Of a stretch of DNA of 9,561 bases, positions 1 through 6,318 are shown piece by piece. The stretch spans positions 1 to 9,561 of the forward strand of contig JAEWMM010000283.1 of NCBI GenBank assembly GCA_023457175.1, read 5' to 3'. Both the position numbers and the translations under genes were made by a program. This DNA comes from Bacillota bacterium (lineage in GTDB: Bacteria; Bacillota; Clostridia; Oscillospirales; Ruminococcaceae). Numbering within the stretch: the stretch's first letter is position 1; every line of letters starts with the position of its first letter. The notes beneath the pieces were generated by a model, which searched no databases, was not told the DNA's origin, and saw only the letters and a program-made list of their open reading frames with translations.

Positions 1-1697
1 CGGTTGAGGTTGGTGCCCGGACGCACGTCGAGCGCAATGGTGATGATGCCGTCGTCGGTCTCAGGCAGCAGCTCCATGCCGATAAGGGGTACCAGCGCTA
101 CCGAGCCGGCCAAAAGCACCACCGCAATCAGCACGACCATTTTTTTATGGCGGAAGGTCTTAGGCAAAAAGACGGCGTAAGCGGTCGAGAGCTTATCCAT
201 CAGCCGCGCCATGACGTTCTGGTCCTTCTCAACGGGCTTCAAGCGGTAGAACACCAGCGGAACGACGGTAAGCGACGCAATCAGCGAGGCGATAAGCGAG
301 AACACAATGGTAAAGCACAGCTGGCCGAACAATTGTCCCGACAAGCCCTTGACAAACGCAATGGGCAGAAACACGACGACCGTTGTGACGGTTGAAGCGA
401 TAATAGAGCTTGCAACGACCCGGGTGCCCTCTATGGCGGCCTCGTGATAGGACTGGGTTCCGCACTTGATTCTGAAGCAGCTTTCGATGACGACGATAGA
501 GTTATCCACCATCATGCCGACGCCGATAACCAGACCGCCCAGCGACAGCATATTAAAGGAGAAGCCCATGGCGCTCATGGCCAGCATGGTGACCAGCAGC
601 GAAAGGGGTATCGAAGAGCCGACAATCAGCGAGGCGCGCCAGTCACCCAAAAAGATGAACAGCACCACCATGGCAAGCACAACGCCGAGCAGCAACGTCT
701 CAACGACGGCGATAATGGAGGAGACGATGCGCTCGCTGACGTCGTCGATCACCTCAATTTTAATGCCCCTGTTCGAGCGGTTGATTTCCTCAACAACCTT
801 CTTGACCGAGTTGGCCATTGAGACGGTCGAGGCGCTTTGGCGCTTTGAGATACTCAGCGTCACGTTTTCAAGGCCGTTGTAGTAGCTCAGAGACTCCTGA
901 TCTTTTTTGGCCTGATAGACGTTGGCGACATCCGAAAGATGGATGATGTCGCCGCTCTGGAGCGTTATCGGCAGATGACGCAGCGCCTCGGCGGTGTTAT
1001 AGCTGACGCCGCCGCGCAGTATCAAATCCAGATTGCCCTGCCCGATGCTGCCGGCGGGCAGAGAAAAATCCGCAGCGCCCACAATATTGGCCAGCCCGCC
1101 CATTGTCAGGCCGTACTGCGCCAGCTTTTCGCGCTTAAGCTCAATTTTAATGTAATCCTCGGCGCCGCCCGAAATTTCAACCGAGGCAACGCCGCTGAGC
1201 TTTTCAATCTCAGGCTGAATTTCTTCCTCAACATAATATTTGAGGTCGACGTCGCCGGTGGCTACCGCCGAAAGCGTAATGACCGGCATCATATCCATGT
1301 TCATCTCGAACACAATCGGGTCCTGCGCATCGTCGGGCAGCATATTGCGGTACATGTCGATATTGTTTTTCAAGTCGGAATGCGCTTCATCCATGTTTGT
1401 GCCGTATTCCAGCTCCAACAAAACGGCTGAAGCATTTTCCATTGATATCGATTCAATATTTTTGATGCCGCTCAAGGTGGCGGAGGCGTCTTCGATATGA
1501 GAAGTCACCTGATTTTCAACATCCTGAGGAGATGCGCCGGGGTAGATGGTATAAATGATCAGCATTGGCATCTCAATGTCGGGCATCAGCTCCAGCGGGG
1601 TGGAGAAAATGGTGCTTGAACCAAAAATAAGCAGCGCCAGCACAATGATGACGACCGAAACCGGACGTTTTAGAGCTAATTTTGTTAAACCGGTCAC
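1..1697 (-). CDS. RND-family efflux permease, N-terminal part (runs off left edge)
   Basis: Inner-membrane RND (AcrB/HAE1-type) transporter that would use the proton gradient to expel drugs, lipids or other amphiphiles together with the upstream-encoded adaptor. I translated the open minus-strand frame by hand: it has no stop from a GTG at 1697-1695 to base 1, giving about 565 residues, roughly half of a typical 1,000-1,050-residue RND protein. Visible are a first membrane helix at about residues 10-30 after a short cytoplasmic start (TGLTKLALKRPVS), a periplasmic-type porter region with the family phrase YPGASPQDVE, then hydrophobic segments from about residue 330. The TM4 motif GMMVDNSIVVIE has Asp398 followed by Asn399, where AcrB has Asp407-Asp408; VDN is common in other RND branches. 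GGAGG at 1710-1706 lies 8 nt before the GTG, inside the last codons of the adaptor gene, so translation is probably coupled. The substrate cannot be told. Confidence 0.93.
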   Translation of the reverse strand, partial: MTGLTKLALKRPVSVVIIVLALLIFGSSTIFSTPLELMPDIEMPMLIIYTIYPGASPQDVENQVTSHIEDASATLSGIKNIESISMENASAVLLELEYGTNMDEAHSDLKNNIDMYRNMLPDDAQDPIVFEMNMDMMPVITLSAVATGDVDLKYYVEEEIQPEIEKLSGVASVEISGGAEDYIKIELKREKLAQYGLTMGGLANIVGAADFSLPAGSIGQGNLDLILRGGVSYNTAEALRHLPITLQSGDIIHLSDVANVYQAKKDQESLSYYNGLENVTLSISKRQSASTVSMANSVKKVVEEINRSNRGIKIEVIDDVSERIVSSIIAVVETLLLGVVLAMVVLFIFLGDWRASLIVGSSIPLSLLVTMLAMSAMGFSFNMLSLGGLVIGVGMMVDNSIVVIESCFRIKCGTQSYHEAAIEGTRVVASSIIASTVTTVVVFLPIAFVKGLSGQLFGQLCFTIVFSLIASLIASLTVVPLVFYRLKPVEKDQNVMARLMDKLSTAYAVFLPKTFRHKKMVVLIAVVLLAGSVALVPLIGMELLPETDDGIITIALDVRPGTNLN

Positions 1698-1700
1698 CTG

Positions 1701-3071
1701 TTAAACCTCCTCGCTGACTTCAACCGCTGCGCCGTCAGTCAGATTTGGATTCCAGGTGGTGATAATCCGCGCGGTATCGTCGAGCCCGGAAACAATTTCG
1801 GCACTGTCACCGGAGATGATGCCGACAACGACCGGCGTCTTGACTGCGACATTGTCGGACACGGTATAAACATAGCCCGCGCCGTTGTCGTAATAGATGG
1901 CCGACAGCGGAATAATGAGGCTGTTTTGCGCTTTGGCCGTAATGGCGGTCAGCTTAACCGAAACGCCCGAAAGCATATTCGCTCCCTCAAGCAGGCGGGC
2001 CTTGACGGGGAACAGGCCGCTGCCGGCATCAATCATGGTGCCGATCTCGGTGATGGCGGCCGCATAGCGCTGCTGCCCGTATTCCACCATCACCTCGTCG
2101 CCGATGCTCATTGCCGCGGCAATATCGGAGGCAACCGAGAAGTTGACGACCAGAACGTCTTTGTTCGAAACCACATAGCCCGCGCCCGCCGCAGGCGAAT
2201 ATTGCCCGTTGACGGTGACATTTTTCTTCTCGATAATACCGCTGATCGGCGCGTAGATCTTAAGGTTATCCATCGCCTGCTGCGCCGACTCATAAGACAG
2301 CTTGGCCTGCTGGCGTTTAAGGTCGAAGGTTTCGTTATTCTCGCCGACAGCAATGCCTTTGTAGATATCATAGGACTTGAGGGCCGTCTCGTAGTTGTCA
2401 TAGGCAATTTCAAATGCCGTATAATACTCATTGTAAAGGGTACGGTGGCCGTATTGCTCAAGCTCGTTATAATAGGCCTTCTCCGCATTTACGAACGCCT
2501 CATAAGTTTCGGGCGTCTGCTCCCTGTCATAAGCGTCCCCAGCTTCCTTCCACGCTTTATAAACCCTCTTATAGCGGGCCATGCTGAAATCAGGCTCGTC
2601 GAGCGCCTTTTCCAAATTGACACGCGCCGATTCATAAGCGTTTTGCGCCGCTGAAATTTTAGATTGGTACTCCAACTCGGTCAGCTCGTTGCCCGAGCCG
2701 GTTTCGGCCGAATCGATGCCCTTGAGCGCCAGCTCGTAGGCAATTTTGGACTGCTCAAGCATAATCTGATTGTCGGTAGGGTCAAGCTCGTACAGAAGCT
2801 GCCCTTCCTTGACCGTGTCACCGACCTCAAAATAGGTTTTGAGCACCGTGCCGGAGGCCTTGCCGAACACCGAGACCGAGTCGTCGGGCATAACCCGGCC
2901 GGTAAAATCTGCTTTTTGTGAAATGTTGTCGCGAATAGGGGCCTGTGTATGTATGCGTATTGCCGAGGCTTCGCTGACCGCAACCGTGTTGCCGCCGCAG
3001 CCGACCGTGCCCAATATCACCATTGAGGCGCAAACGGTGGCGGCCACTCTTTTAGATAACAATTTTTTCAC
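1701..3071 (-). CDS. RND efflux periplasmic-adaptor (membrane fusion) protein
   Basis: HlyD/AcrA-type membrane fusion protein, 456 residues and complete, which would contact the RND permease encoded 3 nt downstream. The N-terminus (KKLLSKRV, then a hydrophobic stretch ending VGCGG) is a signal peptide with Cys25 as a possible lipidation site. The lipobox is imperfect, with Thr rather than Leu at -3. A lipoyl-like half motif, GTVLKTYFEVGDTVKEGQLL, is followed by a long charged helical hairpin rich in Glu, Tyr and Ala (about residues 110-265). The second lipoyl half starts near LKIYAPISGIIEKKNV, followed by the beta-barrel and membrane-proximal part (SVKLTAI, LIIPLSAIYY). The start is GTG, with CGGAGGT at 3085-3079 giving 8-nt spacing; the ATG at 3078 is out of frame. 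No TolC-like gene is nearby, as expected for a monoderm. The TetR-family gene divergent to it is the likely regulator. Confidence 0.93.
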   Translation of the reverse strand: MKKLLSKRVAATVCASMVILGTVGCGGNTVAVSEASAIRIHTQAPIRDNISQKADFTGRVMPDDSVSVFGKASGTVLKTYFEVGDTVKEGQLLYELDPTDNQIMLEQSKIAYELALKGIDSAETGSGNELTELEYQSKISAAQNAYESARVNLEKALDEPDFSMARYKRVYKAWKEAGDAYDREQTPETYEAFVNAEKAYYNELEQYGHRTLYNEYYTAFEIAYDNYETALKSYDIYKGIAVGENNETFDLKRQQAKLSYESAQQAMDNLKIYAPISGIIEKKNVTVNGQYSPAAGAGYVVSNKDVLVVNFSVASDIAAAMSIGDEVMVEYGQQRYAAAITEIGTMIDAGSGLFPVKARLLEGANMLSGVSVKLTAITAKAQNSLIIPLSAIYYDNGAGYVYTVSDNVAVKTPVVVGIISGDSAEIVSGLDDTARIITTWNPNLTDGAAVEVSEEV

Positions 3072-3276
3072 TTTTCATACCTCCGAAAAATGGATCGAAC
3101 AATACCTGTAGCCAGTATAAAACGAGGATATGGATAAAGCTTGAACAACATTAAAAAAATATACACTTTTTTCGTAAACTATGAGCAATCGGTGAAATAA
3201 ATCTTAAATGCGCCGTCTGGCGGCCATGCGCAAATTAAAATATCTTTGCTATTTTTAATAATCTTAAGCTTTTATC

Positions 3277-3289
3277 CAACACCATGTTG
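3277..3289. promoter_or_regulatory. Candidate TetR operator 1 (CAACA-N3-TGTTG)
   Basis: Perfect 5-bp inverted repeat with a 3-bp spacer (CAACACCATGTTG). With the extended -10 at 3303-3308 it covers the -35 position (about 3280-3285), where a bound repressor would block polymerase. It shares the pattern C(A/G)ACA-N3-TGT(T/C)G with the palindrome at 3346-3358. Short palindromes arise by chance in AT-rich DNA, so this rests on position and resemblance. Confidence 0.35.
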
Positions 3290-3345
3290 TGATACAATGT
3301 GTTATATTATGAAACAATTATTTTAAATAGTCAATCATCAATTCA

Positions 3346-3358
3346 CGACATAGTGTCG
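3346..3358. promoter_or_regulatory. Candidate TetR operator 2 (CGACA-N3-TGTCG)
   Basis: Perfect 5-bp inverted repeat with a 3-bp spacer (CGACATAGTGTCG), 26 bp before the chosen TetR start and downstream of its likely transcription start. It has the same architecture as 3277-3289; the centres are 69 bp apart. A site here would allow autorepression. No experimental or alignment support is available. Confidence 0.35.
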
Positions 3359-3384
3359 GGTGGTCGATGAACGGAGAAACCGGC

Positions 3385-4035
3385 ATGAAGAAACGGTCGG
3401 AGCAAACGCTGCTGACAAAAGAAAAGCTGATCAACGCCTTTTGGGCACTGTATGAGCAAAAGCCCTACGAGCAGATAACGGTTCGCGAAATTTCTGAGCT
3501 GGCGGGCTATAACCGCAGCACCTTCTACACCTATTTTAAAGATGTATATGATGTGCTTGAGCAGACCGAGGACGAAATCTATTGGCTGCTCGAAGAAGAA
3601 TTTGACCGCAGTCTGCATATTCACAGCCGCGAGCAGATAGCGGAATCGGTACGGTTTATCGGCGAATTTCTTAAAAAGAACCATAAGCGCCTCATACTGC
3701 TGCTGGGAGAAAACGGCGATGTAAAATTTACGCACCGCATCATGCAGCGGATGCGGGAACAGATGCGGCTCCACCTGCGCGAGGTGACCAACAGGGACGA
3801 CGCGGCTTTTGAATATATGGTGGAATATATTATGAACGCCCATGTGGGGTTAACGCTGCGGTGGTTTCAAAACGGCTGTGATATTCCGTTTGAACAGATG
3901 ACGGCGCTGATCTTCCGCCTTACAACCGGCGGGCTGATAGCGGCGCTGACCGGCAGCGACGCCGCGTTGGAACAGGCCGCCGAACTTTTTAAAGTGGGCG
4001 GGGCGGGCGACAAGCGGGGCATACCTGATAAATGA
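3385..4035 (+). CDS. TetR/AcrR-family transcriptional regulator
   Basis: One-component DNA-binding repressor, 216 residues with the chosen start, typical for TetR proteins. The N-terminal helix-turn-helix is plain: ITVREISELAGYNRSTFYTYF at residues 31-51, with the recognition helix GYNRSTFYTYF, after the usual leading helix (TKEKLINAFWALYEQK). The C-terminal two thirds is a helical ligand and dimer domain without a recognisable effector signature. An in-frame ATG at 3367 exists, but GGAG at 3373-3376 lies 8 nt before the ATG at 3385, so the latter is preferred. It diverges from the RND efflux operon, the classic AcrR-acrAB arrangement, which suggests it represses the pump and itself through the palindromes in the gap. 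The oxidoreductase gene follows after 17 nt and is probably cotranscribed. Confidence 0.93.
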   Translation: MKKRSEQTLLTKEKLINAFWALYEQKPYEQITVREISELAGYNRSTFYTYFKDVYDVLEQTEDEIYWLLEEEFDRSLHIHSREQIAESVRFIGEFLKKNHKRLILLLGENGDVKFTHRIMQRMREQMRLHLREVTNRDDAAFEYMVEYIMNAHVGLTLRWFQNGCDIPFEQMTALIFRLTTGGLIAALTGSDAALEQAAELFKVGGAGDKRGIPDK

Positions 4036-4052
4036 TAAAAGGAGACGGCGTA

Positions 4053-4964
4053 ATGAAATATTTGATTATCGGAACCGGAGGTACCGGCGGCGCAGTCGGC
4101 GGCTTCCTTGCCGATGCAGGCTTTGACGTGACCTTTATTGCGCGCGGCGCGCACCTCGAAGCGATGAAAACAAAGGGTCTGGTTGTGAAGTCGGGCATCA
4201 AGGGTGAGCTTTGTATCGAAAGCCCCAAAGCCTGCACTGCTGAGGATTATCACGACACCCCCGACGTAGCCTTTGTCTGCGTCAAGGGCTATTCGCTTGA
4301 CGATGCCGCGGCGCTGCTGGACCGCTGCGCCGGTGAAAAAACCGTCGTCATTCCGATCCTCAACATTTTCGGTACCGGCGAAGCGCTGCAGCAGCGCCTG
4401 CCCGGGCGTCGCGTGCTTGACGGCTGTATCTACATTACGACCTACGTGTCGGCGCCCGGCGAGATTACTCAGGGCGGCAAGCTGTTTAAAATCGTCTTCG
4501 GCGAGCGGGACGGTCATATCGACCCCACGCTTGAGCAGATTGCCAGTGAGCTTGAAGCCAGCGGCATACGCGCCGACCTGACGTCGGATATCCGCCGCAA
4601 ATGCTTTGAGAAATATGCGCTTATCAGCGCGATGGCCACCGCGGGCGCTTATTTTAACGCGCCGACCGGCGTTATTTCTTCCACACCCGAAATGCGCGAG
4701 ATGTTCGCAAACCTGTCAAAGGAGATCGACGCGCTTGCCCGCGCGATGGGCATTCCCTTTGAAGTGGATATTGTGGCCAAGAACCTGCATCAGATGGAGA
4801 CGGCGCCCCCGGACACAACGGCTTCACTGCAAAAGGATCTGAAAAAGGGCGGGAACAGCGAAATCGACGGCCTGATATTTGAACCGGTGCGTTTGGGCAG
4901 ACGATATCACGTCAAAACGCCGACCTTTTTAATGGCTGCGCAAAAATTTGGGTTTCAAGGATGA
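4053..4964 (+). CDS. Ketopantoate reductase (ApbA/PanE)-family oxidoreductase
   Basis: NAD(P)H-dependent 2-keto acid reductase fold, 303 residues. The Rossmann motif G7-T-G-G-T-G12 opens the protein (MKYLIIGTGGTGGAVGG). Residues match the E. coli PanE catalytic set by position: Lys78 (VCVKGYS, like K72), Asn104 (LNIFGTGE, like N98), Lys187 (CFEKYAL, like K176), Ser258 and Glu270 (12 apart, like S244/E256). Ile191 stands where PanE has Asn180, a substrate-contacting position, so ketopantoate may not be the true substrate. No other pantothenate gene is present. Start: GGAG at 4041-4044 is 8 nt before the ATG at 4053. A longer in-frame ATG at 4032 overlaps the TetR stop and has no ribosome binding site. 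Family call secure; substrate unknown. The residue alignment to PanE is from memory. Confidence 0.88.
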   Translation: MKYLIIGTGGTGGAVGGFLADAGFDVTFIARGAHLEAMKTKGLVVKSGIKGELCIESPKACTAEDYHDTPDVAFVCVKGYSLDDAAALLDRCAGEKTVVIPILNIFGTGEALQQRLPGRRVLDGCIYITTYVSAPGEITQGGKLFKIVFGERDGHIDPTLEQIASELEASGIRADLTSDIRRKCFEKYALISAMATAGAYFNAPTGVISSTPEMREMFANLSKEIDALARAMGIPFEVDIVAKNLHQMETAPPDTTASLQKDLKKGGNSEIDGLIFEPVRLGRRYHVKTPTFLMAAQKFGFQG

Positions 4965-4987
4965 TATTGCAAGACATTGACACTGCA

Positions 4988-5016
4988 TTGACAAGTATAT
5001 CGTGCGATGATATATT
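4988..5016 (+). promoter_or_regulatory. Promoter of the padR-nfeD-SPFH cluster
   Basis: Sigma-A-type promoter: a perfect -35 TTGACA (4988-4993), an exactly 17-bp spacer, and -10 TATATT (5011-5016). A second TTGACA sits 11 bp upstream (4977-4982) within a CATTGACA direct repeat (4975-4982 and 4986-4993). The spacer and -10 are overlapped by the first PadR-type palindrome, so this promoter is built to be repressed. The putative start site, near 5023, falls next to the second palindrome. Confidence 0.75.
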
Positions 5017-5047
5017 TGACTTAAAGGTATATCGTGTTGTGATATAC
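4995..5047. promoter_or_regulatory. Tandem PadR operators (two TATATC-N7-GATATA palindromes)
   Basis: Two copies of one inverted repeat. Site 1, 4996-5014, is TATATC-N7-GATATA. Site 2, 5027-5047, is GTATATC-N7-GATATAC, perfect over 7 bp. Both begin with the same 10-mer GTATATCGTG (4995 and 5027). Centres are 32 bp apart, close to three helical turns, so two dimers would bind the same face. Site 1 covers the promoter spacer and -10; site 2 covers the start of the transcript up to 27 bp before the PadR ATG. The position right before a padR gene implies autorepression. Binding itself is inferred. Confidence 0.7.
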
Positions 5048-5074
5048 TAATGCCGATTGCAGGAGGGACTATTC

Positions 5075-5431
5075 ATGGACGAGAGCACACAAAAATTAAT
5101 TTCAGACTATCTGCCCATGAGCGAGCAGAGCTTTTTACTGCTTCTGTGCCTCACTGAGCCCCGTCACGGCTACGGCATCATGCAAATGGTGCTTGAGCAG
5201 TCTCATGGCAGGGTCAGCCTCGGTCCTTCTACCGTATATACAATTTTGTATAAGATGGAACAGGACGGACTGATTGAGGTGGTCAAAGAAGTGGATAGAC
5301 GTAAGGTTTATGCCATTACATACGCCGGACGGCAGGTGCTGCTGGCCGAAGCTGAGCGGGTCGCACAGCTTTCGCGATATGCCCAGCAGGTTTTAACGCA
5401 AAGCGGCATGGTTGTGCCTGCGTTGCAGTAA
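5075..5431 (+). CDS. PadR-family transcriptional regulator
   Basis: Small winged-helix repressor of 118 residues, the length of the short LmrR-like PadR class. Family hallmarks are in order: LLLLCLTEPRHGYGIMQ, SLGPSTVYTILYKMEQDGLIE (recognition helix) and the wing RRKVYAITYAG, then a short C-terminal dimerisation helix (LAEAERVAQLSRYAQQVL). Such proteins often sense hydrophobic compounds or membrane stress. The start is the ATG at 5075, preceded at 7 nt by AGGAGGG (5061-5067); an upstream in-frame TTG at 5057 would run through that site and is rejected. It is first in a same-strand cluster with an NfeD protein 27 nt downstream and is preceded by two palindromes, so it probably controls itself and the membrane genes behind it. 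The effector is unknown. Confidence 0.95.
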   Translation: MDESTQKLISDYLPMSEQSFLLLLCLTEPRHGYGIMQMVLEQSHGRVSLGPSTVYTILYKMEQDGLIEVVKEVDRRKVYAITYAGRQVLLAEAERVAQLSRYAQQVLTQSGMVVPALQ

Positions 5432-5458
5432 CACTTTTATAAGGTGAAGGAGAGTAAT

Positions 5459-5917
5459 ATGATGGGGATTCTTATAACGCTTTCCCGGTATATGCCGCTT
5501 ACCTGGCTGCTCATTTCGGTCATACTCGGCGCCATTGAGGGCGCGACGATTGATCTGGTTGCCATCTGGTTTGCGCTGGGCGCATTCGTTACCATTATTC
5601 CGGCCGCCATGGGGCTGCCGTTTTGGATGCAGTTAATTGTGTTTTTGGCGGTGAGCCTTATCACGCTGGCCTTTACAAGACCGGTCGCGGTCAAAGTGCT
5701 CAGGGTCAAAAAGATCAGCACCAACGCCGACCGCATCATTGGCATGATCGGGGTGGTCACCCAGCCCATCGACAATATTGCAGGCGAGGGCCGCGTGCTG
5801 GTTAACGGGCTGGAATGGTCCGCGCGCTCGGATGACGGCGCGCCGATTGACCAAAAAGAAAGCGTGCTGATTAAATCGATTGAGGGCGTTAAGGTTATTG
5901 TCGAGCGGGTTGTTTAG
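5459..5917 (+). CDS. NfeD-family membrane protein (short YbbJ-like form)
   Basis: Integral membrane protein of 152 residues, the partner class of stomatin/SPFH proteins, thought to help organise membrane microdomains. Three hydrophobic segments occupy about residues 13-31, 33-52 and 56-75. A soluble OB-fold-like domain follows at about 93-152, with the typical phrases IIGMIGVVTQPI, GRVLVNGLEWSARS and VLIKSIEGVKVIVERV. There is no ClpP-like protease domain, so this is the short form; the length equals that of E. coli YbbJ as I recall it, which pairs with QmcA. GGAG at 5449-5452 lies 6 nt before the ATG at 5459; a second ATG follows at once at 5462, and an in-frame GTG at 5444 precedes the ribosome binding site. 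It lies 27 nt after the PadR gene and 16 nt before the miniprotein, so cotranscription is likely. Confidence 0.9.
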   Translation: MMGILITLSRYMPLTWLLISVILGAIEGATIDLVAIWFALGAFVTIIPAAMGLPFWMQLIVFLAVSLITLAFTRPVAVKVLRVKKISTNADRIIGMIGVVTQPIDNIAGEGRVLVNGLEWSARSDDGAPIDQKESVLIKSIEGVKVIVERVV

Positions 5918-5933
5918 CTTAAAGGAGAAAAAA

Positions 5934-6038
5934 ATGGTTGCCACAAATCTGTTGCTGATTTTGCTGCTCTGCGGCGCGTTTTTTGCGATAGCCGTCGGCT
6001 TTATTCTGGCGCTTGTGCTGGGCGGACGGAAAAAGTGA
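5934..6038 (+). CDS. 34-residue single-pass membrane miniprotein
   Basis: A very short gene, identified by reading downstream of a strong ribosome binding site: AAGGAG at 5922-5927, 6 nt before the ATG at 5934, stop TGA at 6036-6038. The product begins MVATNLLLILLLCG, continues as one uninterrupted hydrophobic helix (about residues 5-30) and ends GGRKK. The positive-inside rule predicts an outward N-terminus and a cytoplasmic C-terminus. Codons use the same G/C-ending style as its neighbours. It starts 16 nt after the NfeD stop in the same direction. I do not recognise a family. Tight spacing between NfeD and SPFH genes suggests a small accessory subunit of that membrane complex, but this is inference; chance occurrence of a hydrophobic frame with so good a ribosome site is possible but unlikely. 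Confidence 0.72.
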   Translation: MVATNLLLILLLCGAFFAIAVGFILALVLGGRKK

Positions 6039-6138
6039 GGCTGTCGCGGTTCGGTCGACCATCCGGCTGTGTCGGTACCTTGGTATATTAAATCATACTG
6101 CCTGCCGTACAGGGGTAAAGCGCATTTGGTTTTCTGCG

Positions 6139-6174
6139 GTTATGCCGCTGGTACTTGCTGTATAATGGCATAAC
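6139..6174. repeat. 8-bp inverted repeat enclosing a TATAAT box
   Basis: GTTATGCC (6139-6146) and its exact reverse complement GGCATAAC (6167-6174) flank 20 bp that include TATAAT at 6161-6166. It could be an operator pair around a promoter or a loose stem-loop in the message. The right arm is followed by a second GGCAT at 6175-6179. Confidence 0.4.
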
Positions 6175-6220
6175 GGCATGCAGCCGGGGATATATTCCGC
6201 TGCACGGTTTGGGTAATTTA

Positions 6221-6234
6221 ACGTTGTACAACGT
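6221..6234. promoter_or_regulatory. Perfect 14-bp palindrome ACGTTGTACAACGT
   Basis: Complete self-complementarity without spacer, 85 bp before the SPFH start in an AT-rich stretch. Its size and symmetry suit binding of a dimeric regulator. It differs from the TATATC-N7-GATATA repeats before padR, so a different factor would be implied. No match to a named operator is claimed. Confidence 0.4.
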
Positions 6235-6318
6235 ACGATTTTACTATTGGTTTATAAATGCAGCACATAATAGAGCGATAAGCAATACACAATAAACTAT
6301 AAAGTGGAGGGAATTTTT

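Larger units (their letters stand above)
3072..3384. promoter_or_regulatory. AT-rich divergent promoter region between efflux operon and tetR-type gene
   Basis: About 310 bp without a gene, much more AT-rich than the flanking coding DNA, separating divergent operons. On the plus strand an extended -10 (TG at 3300-3301, then TATATT at 3303-3308) can serve the TetR-type gene. On the minus strand TATACT at 3119-3114 is a good -10 for the efflux operon, but its -35 is weak. Two short perfect inverted repeats are listed separately. Promoter assignments are by eye and start sites are not known. Confidence 0.55.
6039..6318 (+). promoter_or_regulatory. 280-bp intergenic region before the SPFH gene, with palindromes
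   Basis: No credible gene; the few ATG-led frames are 13 codons or less and lack ribosome sites. It holds TATAAT at 6161-6166 (no good -35), inside the loop of an 8-bp inverted repeat (6139-6146/6167-6174), and a perfect 14-bp palindrome at 6221-6234. No Rho-independent terminator was seen. The gap probably contains a second promoter that lets the SPFH gene be expressed apart from padR-nfeD, but I cannot place it with confidence. Confidence 0.4.

Noticed and set aside
147..1500. Several plus-strand open frames (for example 444-821 and 939-1430)
   Set aside because: They lie antisense to the RND permease, give low-complexity His/Asp/Arg-rich proteins without family features, and lack good ribosome sites.
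1926..2654. 242-codon plus-strand frame opposite the adaptor gene
   Set aside because: The minus-strand frame encodes a full membrane fusion protein; this is its shadow and has no ribosome site or motif.
3867..4517. 216-codon minus-strand frame across the TetR and reductase genes
   Set aside because: It spans the junction of two well-supported plus-strand genes and shows no family signature.
6145..6220. Tiny frames starting at ATGs in the gap before the SPFH gene
   Set aside because: They are 2-12 residues long and have no ribosome binding site.
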